Assembly (NCBI RefSeq): GCF_001038625.1
Contig: NZ_CP011803.1
Span: 3,720,001-3,784,000 of the forward strand
Length of the DNA: 64,000 bases
Direction of reading: 5' to 3'
Source of the DNA: Clostridium carboxidivorans P7
GTDB lineage: Bacteria > Bacillota > Clostridia > Clostridiales > Clostridiaceae
Position 1 is the stretch's first letter; each line of letters starts with the position of its first letter. Below, one piece after another: positions 1 to 7,918 of the stretch. A program made the position numbers and the translations under genes. Under the pieces are notes generated by a model. It was not told where the DNA came from. It did no database searches and saw only the letters and a program-made list of their open reading frames with translations.

Positions 1-12
1 CAAGGGTTAAAG

Positions 13-43
13 GGTTTTGGATAAACGATCCAAAACCTTTTTT
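13..43 (+). terminator. Intrinsic terminator at the left prophage end
   Basis: A 10-bp perfect stem (GGTTTTGGAT / ATCCAAAACC) with a 5-base loop is followed by six T. It probably ends transcription of the reconstituted tRNA-Leu gene, which should lie just left of base 1. The interrupted tRNA at 57455 keeps its own, different terminator on the right. Confidence 0.75.
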
Positions 44-48
44 CATGT

Positions 49-98
49 CAAAAAGTCAGTAAAATGTCAGTAGAATAAAAAATACTTACTAAAACTTA
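49..98. repeat. Integrase arm-type repeats, left (attL side)
   Basis: Bases 49-72 match 57283-57306 next to the integrase at 23 of 24 positions, and contain two copies of GTCAGTA. ACTTACTAAAA at 84-94 recurs near 57420. Such paired direct repeats flanking a tRNA att site are typical of arm sites bound by tyrosine integrases. The rest of 1-285 holds no gene I can support; an open frame at 103-309 on the plus strand has no ribosome site and runs into the neighbouring gene. Confidence 0.6.
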
Positions 99-285
99 TA
101 ATATGTTATTAAAGCTTTCATATCTAGATTTTGATTACATCATTAATATTAAGTGCAATATAACAAGTACACTTGAAGTAACACATCCCCACTTTATGCA
201 TTTATTAGTACTTTTATCTTTTTTATTAAAGAGCTTATTACCACTAAAACCTACTATAAAACTTATAATAGCCATGATGGGTATA

Positions 286-2712
286 CTACTCATTATTTAT
301 ATTCCTTAGTTTTTTTAATTCTATTGGCTCTGGTGGTAATTCGGTTTCAAATTTAGTCCAACCTTGATTTGTTTTTAATAGGTTTATGGCATGGAATTGT
401 TTTAGGTTTAATAAATCTTCCAGCTGATATGGAATAAGCTCCTCTTTAAACTCATTATAATTACCTTTATCACTACCTTGCAATAATATAAAGCTTGCTC
501 CAGCTCCCTTTAACTCCGTATCCAAATGAAACTTTAATTGACTCATATAATGAAGTGCAAATATATACTTACCGCCAAACTTTCTTGTTTGAGTAAGTGT
601 CTGTTTAATCCAACTCTGAGCACCTTCGCACTGAGTTAACTCATCTATAACCACATTACACCTTTTTGGCTTTCCTTGCTTGCTTCTAAGTTTAATAGCA
701 AGAATTATCTTAGTACAAAAGAATGTAGCTAACATATCTTTTACACCTACTGAGAAAAATACATCCTCTGGCATTTTTATTAATACAACCTTACCTTCAT
801 TCATACAATTAACAAAGTTATAATTATCACTACAGCTTTTATTAAACATAATTTTAGTTCTCATATCTTGTTGAAGATCATCAACTCTATCCAATATACC
901 TTTTAAAGCAACCCCACCCTTAGTCCCTACAACATTGCCATTTTTATCTCTTTCATTTAATTCTTCAAGTGTAATTAATTCTCTTCTTAATATGTCTGTA
1001 ACTACATTAGTGCAACCTTTTATAGTATCTATATACTCATTCCTTACGCTATGATCTTCTAGACATTCTATTACATCACCTACATTCTGTTTACCACAAA
1101 AGTATGTTATATTACCTGCAGCTCTTAAAAGCCTTTTCATCTGTGAAGTTAATCCCCTGCTTTCATCATCTACATTAATTGCATTTATGAAAGCTATAGT
1201 CTGCTGCATTTGTAAGTTTGCCATATCTAGTTTTTCCATATCAGTATTACCTTTTAATTCAATCTCATTGTATCCAAAACCCTGTAGATTATTTATATCA
1301 TCACAATTTATCTCTATAAGTTTTTCAGATGGTGTTATTGCTTTAATTGCATTGGCTAATTCACAGTTTTTTATAAAGTCAATTATTATAACACCTTCAT
1401 TATTTTTTATCATATCTTTACACATATTAGCTATAAGTGTAGTCTTTCCACCACCTTGAGCTGATAGTAATACCAATGGTAAATTTGCTTTATCATAATT
1501 ACTTGGAAGGTATGAATTATAATAATTATCCTTATATTTAACTTTTCCTAAGTATACAATACCATTTTGTAATTCCTCTGGTACTGGATTTTCTAATACA
1601 TCAATTTTATCTATATTTTTGTGTTGAGTTAATAGATCTCTACCTGGCAATTCTAAAAGATGCTTACATTCACTAGTACTAAACTTATTTACCACTGCAT
1701 CTTTTATTTTAAAATCTGTATAGTAGACAGTACTTCCATTTTTCCTTTTTTCATACACAAGCTTATTGTCACCATCTAATATTTGATAACTTTCACAAAC
1801 TGATTTTGCTATGTTTTCTTTGCGCTGATTATCTTCACTATCAGCCATTACTAATATTTGTGTATTTATAACTTTATCATCTTTTTTATGTGTAGTATCT
1901 TTTGATGGCTGAATACTGTTATTTGATATAAGATTTTTTAAACCGGTGATAGCAGCCTCATTAAGTCCTATATTTTCTGGCTTACTATTTCCAAAAATAT
2001 CACCTATTATTTTCCCTAACAAATTCAGCACTTCATCTATAGCACTAAGAATATATAAAGTTACTACTTTTGCTATATATGCTTTTCCATGATTTTTATC
2101 AACTGGAAGACCATCATTATATTTATTCATAGTACTTTTATAAATAGTTGACCATCCATTTTGATTACAAGGCATAAAATTATAAAAAATTCCTACTCTA
2201 TCTTTAGTTTTATCTTCCATAATATCTAAAACTGTAAGAATATTGTTTAAAGGTTGGTTTAGTTTACGATCTACTTTAATACTTAAAGCATCCTCTTTTG
2301 AATATCTAACCTGATAGCTTAGGCACTCGTTAGAGAAGTCAGGAATAAAACTGACTTCTCTAACTGTTGCTTTGCTCCATGTTTCAGTTACTTTTTCTAT
2401 ATATAAACTTTTATATTGTGCAGGACAAATAATGTAAAAATTAACATCATTTTTAGTTATATCAATCATAAAACTAAATTTTAAAGGTTTATGATATTTA
2501 ATATTTTTCAAAAGTACCTTATGCTTTTTTTCTATGTTAATTCTTTTAAAAAAAGGCTTATACATAGTACTTATAGCTTTAGCTATATTTGTACTATCAT
2601 AATTTCTAATGCTTGTATCAGGAACTACTTGTAATATAGTATAATCTGAATTTATAACTTGGAAAAATTCTTTAAATTTATAGCTATACACTTTACTAAA
2701 AGGATTTTTCAT
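286..2712 (-). CDS. VirB4/HerA-like ATPase (conjugation-type)
   Basis: 808 residues. The C-terminal half is a P-loop ATPase of the FtsK/HerA superfamily, resembling VirB4/VirD4 proteins of conjugation systems: a Walker A-like SAQGGGKTT near residue 419 and a Walker B VVIDEL near 688. The N-terminal 330 residues have no motif I recognise. It is the last of three co-directional genes; the two upstream encode small membrane proteins. By family the ATPase would move or process DNA or protein at a membrane complex. No relaxase or other conjugation gene is nearby, so a transfer role is unproven. It ends close to the left attachment site, a common cargo position. Confidence 0.6.
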   Translation of the reverse strand: MKNPFSKVYSYKFKEFFQVINSDYTILQVVPDTSIRNYDSTNIAKAISTMYKPFFKRINIEKKHKVLLKNIKYHKPLKFSFMIDITKNDVNFYIICPAQYKSLYIEKVTETWSKATVREVSFIPDFSNECLSYQVRYSKEDALSIKVDRKLNQPLNNILTVLDIMEDKTKDRVGIFYNFMPCNQNGWSTIYKSTMNKYNDGLPVDKNHGKAYIAKVVTLYILSAIDEVLNLLGKIIGDIFGNSKPENIGLNEAAITGLKNLISNNSIQPSKDTTHKKDDKVINTQILVMADSEDNQRKENIAKSVCESYQILDGDNKLVYEKRKNGSTVYYTDFKIKDAVVNKFSTSECKHLLELPGRDLLTQHKNIDKIDVLENPVPEELQNGIVYLGKVKYKDNYYNSYLPSNYDKANLPLVLLSAQGGGKTTLIANMCKDMIKNNEGVIIIDFIKNCELANAIKAITPSEKLIEINCDDINNLQGFGYNEIELKGNTDMEKLDMANLQMQQTIAFINAINVDDESRGLTSQMKRLLRAAGNITYFCGKQNVGDVIECLEDHSVRNEYIDTIKGCTNVVTDILRRELITLEELNERDKNGNVVGTKGGVALKGILDRVDDLQQDMRTKIMFNKSCSDNYNFVNCMNEGKVVLIKMPEDVFFSVGVKDMLATFFCTKIILAIKLRSKQGKPKRCNVVIDELTQCEGAQSWIKQTLTQTRKFGGKYIFALHYMSQLKFHLDTELKGAGASFILLQGSDKGNYNEFKEELIPYQLEDLLNLKQFHAINLLKTNQGWTKFETELPPEPIELKKLRNINNE

Positions 2713-2722
2713 AATATCCTCC

Positions 2723-3103
2723 CTATACTCTTTTAATACTCATATCTAAAATCTTAAGTAATATCCATAAAGCAAAACAAAACTTTGATCTATCTAAATC
2801 CTTTTTTCTGTCATTCATCAAATATATTAAAAATGATGATAAACACACAATTAAGCAAACCCAAAAACTAATTGAGATAAATCCATTCCATAGTAATATT
2901 GGATTAGCAAAGTAATGATGAATTGTTTTCATCATATCAAAAAATTCTTTGGCATTATTATTTAGATCAGTAACTGATTGTTTAAATGAATCCATAGACT
3001 TTACTAATTGCCAATTATTATAGTCAAATATGGACGGAGTTTGCTGAATTTGTGGTTCGGCATCTCCTAAAAATTCGGCTATAGTCATAATTTTATTAAA
3101 CAT
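2723..3103 (-). CDS. Membrane protein upstream of VirB4-like ATPase
   Basis: 126 residues. The first 75 look soluble; a hydrophobic segment near residues 73-95 (LLWNGFISISFWVCLIVCL) is followed by a charged stretch and a second weaker hydrophobic part near the C-terminus. It is 10 bases upstream of the ATPase and 17 downstream of another membrane protein, so the three are probably one transcript. I do not recognise the family. A membrane partner of the ATPase is a reasonable inference. Confidence 0.55.
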   Translation of the reverse strand: MFNKIMTIAEFLGDAEPQIQQTPSIFDYNNWQLVKSMDSFKQSVTDLNNNAKEFFDMMKTIHHYFANPILLWNGFISISFWVCLIVCLSSFLIYLMNDRKKDLDRSKFCFALWILLKILDMSIKRV

Positions 3104-3120
3104 TAATATGCCTCCACTAA

Positions 3121-3555
3121 TTATTTTAAAGTGAAGAATATATTTGGAATCTTATATATAGCCAATCCTGCAATAGCATATCCAATTATATTTTTCCAAC
3201 ATGCACTAACAGTATCTTGTACAACTGCTTGGATTAGTGTTAATATTGCTTTGATAACGCAAACCCACATACCTACGGCTTGAGAATAATGGAGGAATGT
3301 ATTACCTATGCCATCGGCCCACTGTAACCCAGTGCCAACTGCAAATACAGGACAATAGCTAGTAACAAGTGTAATAAAAACACCGAATGATATAATTATT
3401 CTTAAATCATTCAAATCAGTAAAATCTATATTTTTGCTTTCTTTATCAATAAGTCTATTTATGTTATAGATAGTCCTATCTTTTGCATCCATATTAAATA
3501 AATAATTAATATTTTCTTTATTAAACTGATAAGTCTTTTCAGGTATTAAAAACAT
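3121..3555 (-). CDS. Membrane protein, possibly VirB2/TrbC-like
   Basis: 144 residues. A charged N-terminal 50 residues is followed by hydrophobic segments around 52-75, 90-112 and 122-142, separated by a short GTGLQWADG loop. Size and spacing resemble the small two-helix membrane subunits (VirB2/TrbC type) found before VirB4 ATPases in conjugation loci, but the resemblance is weak. It is the first gene of the three-gene unit, with AGGAGG 7 bases before the ATG. Confidence 0.5.
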   Translation of the reverse strand: MFLIPEKTYQFNKENINYLFNMDAKDRTIYNINRLIDKESKNIDFTDLNDLRIIISFGVFITLVTSYCPVFAVGTGLQWADGIGNTFLHYSQAVGMWVCVIKAILTLIQAVVQDTVSACWKNIIGYAIAGLAIYKIPNIFFTLK

Positions 3556-3609
3556 ACACCAGCCTCCTAAATATTTTTAGAGAATAATAATACTTGAATT
3601 GGTAATAAT

Positions 3610-3714
3610 ATGAATAATAAACTTATAAAAGGGGTGTTACTCTTGGAAGTAATGTTTGTATCTGGAGTGATTTATATAGTATCAACTTTTGCATTAGATG
3701 TATTATCAAAGTGA
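3610..3714 (+). CDS. Possible 34-residue membrane peptide
   Basis: A short plus-strand frame, opposite to all neighbours, with one hydrophobic segment (VMFVSGVIYIVSTFALDVL) and a Lys end. ATG at 3610 has a poor ribosome site; an in-frame TTG at 3643, preceded by GGGGTG, would give 23 residues. Small hydrophobic peptides of this form occur among type I toxins and phage holin-like toxins. Nothing else supports that here, so it stays tentative. Confidence 0.25.
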   Translation: MNNKLIKGVLLLEVMFVSGVIYIVSTFALDVLSK

Positions 3715-3784
3715 TTTATTTGTAAACAATTTATTAACAATAGCTAAATTAACTTAAAAAGTAGCAACTTTTTAAAATTAAAAT

Positions 3785-3896
3785 CATATGCTGTTACTAC
3801 GGAGCAATGCTTTAGGGCGAAGCAATGAAGCATGACTTCGAAGGATGAAAACAGCTACGTGGCATGAGTCTAACCATTTTGGTTAGGCTTATTTTT
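3785..3896 (+). ncRNA. Candidate structured RNA ending in a terminator
   Basis: Several nested pairings are visible on the plus strand: GCTGTT 3790-3795 with AACAGC 3850-3855; ATGCTT 3807-3812 with AAGCAT 3828-3833, enclosing the very stable GCGAAGC mini-hairpin; and the self-complementary CTTCGAAG at 3836-3843. An 8-bp terminator stem at 3868-3888 with TTATTTTTT follows. The GC content is higher than in the surroundings. I could not match it to a known riboswitch or ribozyme. The terminator overlaps the 3' end of the minus-strand gene at 3870. Confidence 0.35.
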
Positions 3897-4070
3897 TCTA
3901 TAATTTTTGTCAAAATCAACCAATCTAACAAGTTGTGAACCTTCCCTAGTTTTCATTACCCAACGTTCATATTCTCCGAGTTCTCCAACTTTTTCTATAA
4001 GCTCTGCAGTAGTCCATCCAATAAGATCTCCATCATAAACAGTAATAACTTCACTTATATAATGCTTCAT
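3870..4070 (-). CDS. Hypothetical protein, 66 residues
   Basis: A small soluble acidic/aromatic protein with a good ribosome site (AAGGAGATTTAATT then ATG). It contains a YDGDLIGWTTAELIEKVGELGEYERWVM stretch (first part at residues 12-25), suggesting a compact alpha/beta fold. No family recognised. It sits in the left-end cargo region with other small genes, including two probable DNA-binding proteins. Confidence 0.5.
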   Translation of the reverse strand: MKHYISEVITVYDGDLIGWTTAELIEKVGELGEYERWVMKTREGSQLVRLVDFDKNYRKNKPNQNG

Positions 4071-4226
4071 AATTAAATCTCCTTCTATTTATTTTGGCAT
4101 GTTCTAAAAACTTGACCTAGTTTAGATAAATTTAATGCTTGCTATTAACTTTCGTTGTAACTGCAGGAGCAGCTATGACTAATATGAAGTGATTAAAATT
4201 TAGATATGATTAATTTATAGATGGTT

Positions 4227-4385
4227 TTATGAATTAATCTCTTTACTTGTAATAGCATCTAAATAATTAATGTAATGTTCAAGAGCATCTTTAACAAAAT
4301 CTGATTTTTCTTCTTTAACAATAACTGCTAAATATAACTTCATGTCTCTGGAAGTCTTCTTAAAACTTACGTCTACCTTTGGCAT
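4227..4385 (-). CDS. Small protein, possible ribbon-helix-helix
   Basis: 52 residues starting MPKVDVSFKKTSRD, with GGGAGG 5 bases before the ATG. A short beta-like start (VDVSFKKTS) followed by two helices (DMKLYLAVIVKEEKSDFVKDAL and HYINYLDAI regions) is compatible with a ribbon-helix-helix DNA-binding or antitoxin-like protein. The call rests on shape and size only. It is upstream of no recognisable toxin. Confidence 0.45.
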   Translation of the reverse strand: MPKVDVSFKKTSRDMKLYLAVIVKEEKSDFVKDALEHYINYLDAITSKEINS

Positions 4386-4503
4386 TGTTTCCTCCCATTT
4401 TCTTACTCTTTAGTATAATGTATGCAAGTTATTGTAAAATGTTTCCACTTTATTTCAAACTTATTGAAAAATTTTAGAATTTATTTATAAAAAAGAGATA
4501 TGG

Positions 4504-4704
4504 CTATTCTTCATACCATATCTCTTTCAATTCCTTTTTTAATATTCGTGCTACTTCATAAGCTTTTTGTAATGTTGGTGCACTATCTCCATTTTCCCAT
4601 TTTGAATAGGTAGATAGTTTTTCTCCTAATAATTTTGCGAACTCACTAGAGGTCATCATATATTCACGCATTCGTATGGATTTCAGATTATTTTTCAATC
4701 CCAT
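4504..4704 (-). CDS. XRE-family helix-turn-helix regulator
   Basis: 66 residues. The core SSEFAKLLGEKLSTYSKWENG at residues 19-39 is a standard XRE helix-turn-helix, and the remainder (PTLQKAYEVARILKKELKEIW) fits the last two helices. Likely a small transcription regulator of the cargo region. It lies between the lysis genes and the left-end membrane cassette, separated from the lysis module by a terminator at 5206. Confidence 0.8.
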   Translation of the reverse strand: MGLKNNLKSIRMREYMMTSSEFAKLLGEKLSTYSKWENGDSAPTLQKAYEVARILKKELKEIWYEE

Positions 4705-4753
4705 GATACATCACCTCATACCATCAGTTTATTCATACGTGCAATCAATGTTC

Positions 4754-5101
4754 TCAAAATCCTGCTAATTTGGCCAGTTCTTTAACTTTATCTTTTTTCT
4801 GTTTATATATGTAATTATCCCCCACTATATATGGTGTTCTATGATAAAAATAACTAAATACTTTTTTCTCAATTTTAGAATCATAAATATCTAAAGAAAA
4901 TACTACTTTTTCTATAGCCTTTTGTAAAAGCTCTTTCTCAATACTATCATATTCAATCAAATCTTTTATAGTAACTCTATATTCATAGGCTTGATTTTTA
5001 TTAATTATTACATCACCTATCCCTTTCAATGTAGCATATAAAAACTCATAATTATCTTCTATGTATGCTTCTCCATCTTCATATTTTTTTATTTGTATCA
5101 T
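4754..5101 (-). CDS. Hypothetical protein, 115 residues
   Basis: A soluble, Lys/Glu/Tyr-rich protein with a start preceded by AAAGGGGGTTGAAAT. No motif recognised. It is 50 bases upstream of the XRE gene and downstream of the late-operon terminator, so it belongs to the left-end cargo group rather than the lysis module. Confidence 0.5.
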   Translation of the reverse strand: MIQIKKYEDGEAYIEDNYEFLYATLKGIGDVIINKNQAYEYRVTIKDLIEYDSIEKELLQKAIEKVVFSLDIYDSKIEKKVFSYFYHRTPYIVGDNYIYKQKKDKVKELAKLAGF

Positions 5102-5205
5102 ATTTCAACCCCCTTTATGCTATATATTCTATAAATGATATAAATTTCCTTTTTATACTAAAAACATACTTACATAATTTACAATTATTTTTGAACATAA
5201 AAATA

Positions 5206-5245
5206 AAAATCCACAGTATAGGAATTAACCTACACTGTGGATTTT
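5206..5245 (-). terminator. Terminator of the lysis/late operon
   Basis: An AAAATCCACAG / CTGTGGATTTT stem extended by TGTAGG/CCTATA, with an AATTAA loop. On the minus strand it is followed by a T-rich run just after the holin gene stop. It marks the end of the late transcript and separates cargo genes on the left. Confidence 0.75.
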
Positions 5246-5266
5246 ACTTTAAATTGTTTAATTTTA

Positions 5267-5848
5267 TTATATTTGAGATGTATTACTTTTGGCTACACTT
5301 GCTGCAGTCGTTATATTATTCACTGTAGCTCTTAATGTCTCATTTTCTGATTCTGTTTTCTGTAATTTAAGTTGCAATTCTTCTTTTTCCTTTTTTATAG
5401 ATGTAACTAATTCATCTATTTTTTTGTTAACATCTTTGATAGTTTCATCTCCACAAGCTTTCTCAATATATATGCTTATTACATTTTCCAATTCTGGTGT
5501 AACTTTTATACCTTGAGTCTTTAACACATCTAATACAGCTTCTTTTGCAGTTTTCTTCCTCTCATCTGATGATATTTGAGAAGAGACATATAATTGCTCT
5601 GTACCATCTACAGCATTAATTGCTTGGTCTAATAAAAATTTTGTAAATTTGCTGGCCTTTTCAATCTTTGCATTATTAGTATTATATTGCTCCACAATAT
5701 TCGTAAGATCTTCAGCACCTTCTAGAAAGCCCTTTATTTTGCCAATCCATCCTGGCACATCAACTTTCTTATAAGTTAAATATCCTAATAAAGTTATTAA
5801 ACCTATAACCCCTAAAGTTGTTCCTGCTATTATATATACATTATTCAT
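5267..5848 (-). CDS. Phage holin, LLH family
   Basis: 193 residues with the start taken at MNNVYIIAG, which has GGAGG 8 bases upstream; an ATG seven codons earlier lacks one. One membrane segment near residues 4-25 is followed by a long soluble region ending in a coiled coil (IKKEKEELQLKLQKTESENETL). This single-anchor plus coiled-coil layout matches the Lactobacillus LL-H-type holin family. It follows the lysozyme gene, as expected for a lysis module, and would time membrane opening at lysis. Confidence 0.7.
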   Translation of the reverse strand: MNNVYIIAGTTLGVIGLITLLGYLTYKKVDVPGWIGKIKGFLEGAEDLTNIVEQYNTNNAKIEKASKFTKFLLDQAINAVDGTEQLYVSSQISSDERKKTAKEAVLDVLKTQGIKVTPELENVISIYIEKACGDETIKDVNKKIDELVTSIKKEKEELQLKLQKTESENETLRATVNNITTAASVAKSNTSQI

Positions 5849-5870
5849 TCTATTCTCCTCCATTTTCAAT

Positions 5871-6923
5871 TCATTTTAATATATAGGACCAATCCTTTGA
5901 GTAAATAATTCCGTTAGCTCCTGTCTTGCTCCAAACCTTATTAACAATTTGCCACTGTTTAACTTTAGCAGTCATAGTGCTATCATAAACACCTGTTTTA
6001 GCCATGCCCAAGTACCATTGCAAGAATTTAACTGTGCAAACATCATTGCTCCAACCTTCTCCAGTAGTATACTTATGTGTAATTACATTTAAAGCATTAA
6101 CAAGCGAATCATCTATGCTTGTACTACTGCTTAATCCAGCTATATAGCGAAACTGTTGTATAGCTAATTTAGTCTTCAAATCTAGTTTCCCAGTAGCGTT
6201 ACTTTCTCCTGCTTCCATGCATGAAACCCTTTGTAAATCGTGCTGAATTGATCTTATATAATCACTGCTACCATCAAATATGGATCCATTAAAATAATTC
6301 ATATCAATGTCACCGTGTACACCATTTAATCTACCATTTTCGGAGTATTGCCAACTAACAAGGTTAGGGAATTGTTCAGGCTGCTTTCCATAAGAAGCCA
6401 ACCATATAGGAATAGTTGAATCTACATTACCTGCTAAATACTCATAGTAGAAGCTCATCCCAGTATACAAACCAATATTATATCCTTGGCTTTGGACATA
6501 AGACACAAACTTATTTACATAGGCAATTGCCTGCTCCTTTGTCCAATTATCTTGATTTTCTATGTCAAGAAACAATACTGTATCATGCCATAATCCTTGT
6601 ATTCTAGATAGAAAATGTTGTGCCTCTGCAACTGGTTCATTTGAGTTATCAGCAAAATGGTAAAATCCAATATGGTAATTATACTTAACTAAATTATCAT
6701 ATCTAGTATATAACTCCTTATCGTCATGCCATAACCCTTGTGAAGCTTTCTGAATAAACACATTAACACCAGTGTTCTTCAATGCTTGATAGTCTGTTAT
6801 TGTATCATACTCATAGGCATCAACTCCTTGATAAATTGTAGCAGCTTGTACACTTACAGGCATTAATAAAACACTGACTAAAAAAGCCAGTGTTACAACA
6901 AATATTGATATTCTATTTTTCAA
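5871..6923 (-). CDS. GH25 lysozyme (endolysin) with signal peptide
   Basis: 350 residues. Residues 1-27 form a classic Sec signal peptide (Lys/Arg start, hydrophobic core, VQAA cleavage region). Residues 30-215 are a GH25 muramidase: GVDAYEYD start, VNVFIQKASQG, FYHFA, VLFLDIEN with acidic catalytic residues, and WLASYG/WQYS. The C-terminal 130 residues resemble peptidoglycan-binding repeats (DLKTKLAIQQFRYIAGL; STMTAKVKQWQ). It cuts the N-acetylmuramic acid bonds of the wall at lysis. A secreted endolysin does not need the holin for export. Confidence 0.9.
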   Translation of the reverse strand: MKNRISIFVVTLAFLVSVLLMPVSVQAATIYQGVDAYEYDTITDYQALKNTGVNVFIQKASQGLWHDDKELYTRYDNLVKYNYHIGFYHFADNSNEPVAEAQHFLSRIQGLWHDTVLFLDIENQDNWTKEQAIAYVNKFVSYVQSQGYNIGLYTGMSFYYEYLAGNVDSTIPIWLASYGKQPEQFPNLVSWQYSENGRLNGVHGDIDMNYFNGSIFDGSSDYIRSIQHDLQRVSCMEAGESNATGKLDLKTKLAIQQFRYIAGLSSSTSIDDSLVNALNVITHKYTTGEGWSNDVCTVKFLQWYLGMAKTGVYDSTMTAKVKQWQIVNKVWSKTGANGIIYSKDWSYILK

Positions 6924-6934
6924 ACTTATTCCCC

Positions 6935-7183
6935 CTATTTAAAAATGTTGTGTTGAATTGCATAAAAAAAGAAGCCTACTAAAGCTCCTAACATTACCAT
7001 CATTATTCCTGAAAATCTATCCAGCCTTTTACATAAGCTTAATATCTGCTCACTGTGTACAGCCTCTATTTTATCAAGATTTTCAAACTTTTTATCATGT
7101 TCATCCAGCCTTTTTTCATGCTTATCTAACGTTTCCTTAACTTGTTTATGCTTTAAACCACAAACTTTTTCATCATAGCTCAT
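6935..7183 (-). CDS. xhlA: XhlA-like haemolysin/lysis protein
   Basis: 82 residues. The N-terminal two thirds is a charged coiled coil (KETLDKHEKRLDEHDKKFENL) and residues 59-77 are one membrane helix (GIMMVMLGALVGFFFYAIQ). This is the layout of XhlA of Bacillus PBSX, a membrane-associated partner in lysis. It is 11 bases upstream of the lysozyme gene. Confidence 0.85.
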   Translation of the reverse strand: MSYDEKVCGLKHKQVKETLDKHEKRLDEHDKKFENLDKIEAVHSEQILSLCKRLDRFSGIMMVMLGALVGFFFYAIQHNIFK

Positions 7184-7240
7184 ATAGCACCTCTTAATTT
7201 TTTAAAAATAGAAAGAACTCAGATTAAATAATCCAAGTTC

Positions 7241-7462
7241 TTAAAATCTTTTTCTTTTTTTATTTGGAATGTGTTCTAATAAATCACTAATATCGCATTC
7301 TAAGACCTCACAGATTATATCTAGGTGATCTAAGTTTACTCTTTCAATTAATTCATTATATATTTCTGAGATAGTATTTGGTCTTATTCCTGTCTTTCGT
7401 GCAAGATCTGCCTGGGTCCATCTTTTTTCACCTAAAAGCCTGGACAAATGTATTTTAATCAT
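7241..7462 (-). CDS. XRE regulator inside the lysis module
   Basis: 73 residues. WTQADLARKTGIRPNTISEIYN at 15-36 is an XRE helix-turn-helix; LDHLDIICEVLECDISDLLE completes the fold and a basic KKRKRF tail follows. Upstream is a plausible promoter of its own (TTACAA, 16-base spacer, TATAAA on the minus strand) and two perfect palindromes at 7535-7569. It may regulate the lysis genes or be an independent cargo gene. Confidence 0.8.
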   Translation of the reverse strand: MIKIHLSRLLGEKRWTQADLARKTGIRPNTISEIYNELIERVNLDHLDIICEVLECDISDLLEHIPNKKRKRF

Positions 7463-7534
7463 AATCTTACAACTCCCTTATTTATATCGATTTTCAAGGG
7501 AATTGTAACGCCTTTGGTGATTTTCAGGCTTGTT

Positions 7535-7569
7535 TTGATATAAAATATCAAATAATGATATGACATATC
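7535..7569. promoter_or_regulatory. Twin palindromes, probable operators
   Basis: TTGATAT-AAA-ATATCAA at 7535-7551 and GATATG-A-CATATC at 7557-7569 are both perfect inverted repeats sharing a GATAT core. They lie between the XRE gene and the upstream tail gene, which suggests binding sites for that regulator. Confidence 0.5.
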
Positions 7570-7582
7570 GTATTTTGTTATA

Positions 7583-7723
7583 TTAGTTACTTGCAGAAGC
7601 TTTTCTTCTGTCTAATTCAGCCTTTACTTTATCATGTAAAAATGCTGGAACTTGAATTTTACCTGTTTCAGGTTCTAAAGTTCTTAATCCAAGTTCAACT
7701 AAATCTGCATATAATTCTACCAT
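7583..7723 (-). CDS. Small phage protein, CD1375/XkdX-like
   Basis: 46 residues, MVELYADLVELGLRTLEP then a Lys-rich helix. GGAGG precedes the ATG by 7 bases. The MxxLYxxLIxxGxRT start is characteristic of the short CD1375-type proteins that follow tail-fibre genes in clostridial prophages. Function is unknown. Confidence 0.7.
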   Translation of the reverse strand: MVELYADLVELGLRTLEPETGKIQVPAFLHDKVKAELDRRKASASN

Positions 7724-7738
7724 TATATTCCCTCCTTT

Positions 7739-7918
7739 CTACGCTTTATTCATACTTTCAATTACTTCAGCAATTGCTAATTGAAGTTCAATTTTATCTT
7801 TTTCCTGTTGTTCTATACTTTCTGCTAATGCTACTTGTAATTGAAGTTTCTCTTCTGTTAACCTTTTTATTTTTTCTTCTTCTGTTTCAGATATATTTAT
7901 AAGTAATTTTCTGGACAC
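7739..7918 (-). CDS. Small coiled-coil protein after the fibre gene
   Basis: 59 residues, a GTG start overlapping the stop of the DGR target gene (GTGAGCTAGTG region), with a GGGGGTG ribosome site inside that gene. Almost wholly alpha-helical and heptad-like (EEKIKRLTEEKLQLQVALAE). Translational coupling with the fibre gene suggests a tail role, perhaps fibre assembly. No family recognised. Confidence 0.6.
   Translation of the reverse strand: MSRKLLINISETEEEKIKRLTEEKLQLQVALAESIEQQEKDKIELQLAIAEVIESMNKA

Noticed and set aside
103..309. Plus-strand frame at the left end
   Set aside because: No ribosome site, and it overlaps the end of the ATPase gene; composition is that of AT-rich attachment DNA.
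286..3555. Integrative conjugative element
   Set aside because: Only an ATPase and two small membrane proteins; no relaxase, coupling protein or mating-pair proteins in the window.
7591..7902. Plus-strand Leu-rich frame of 103 codons
   Set aside because: It is the antisense of two helical tail proteins; Leu and Phe richness comes from complementing Glu and Lys codons.
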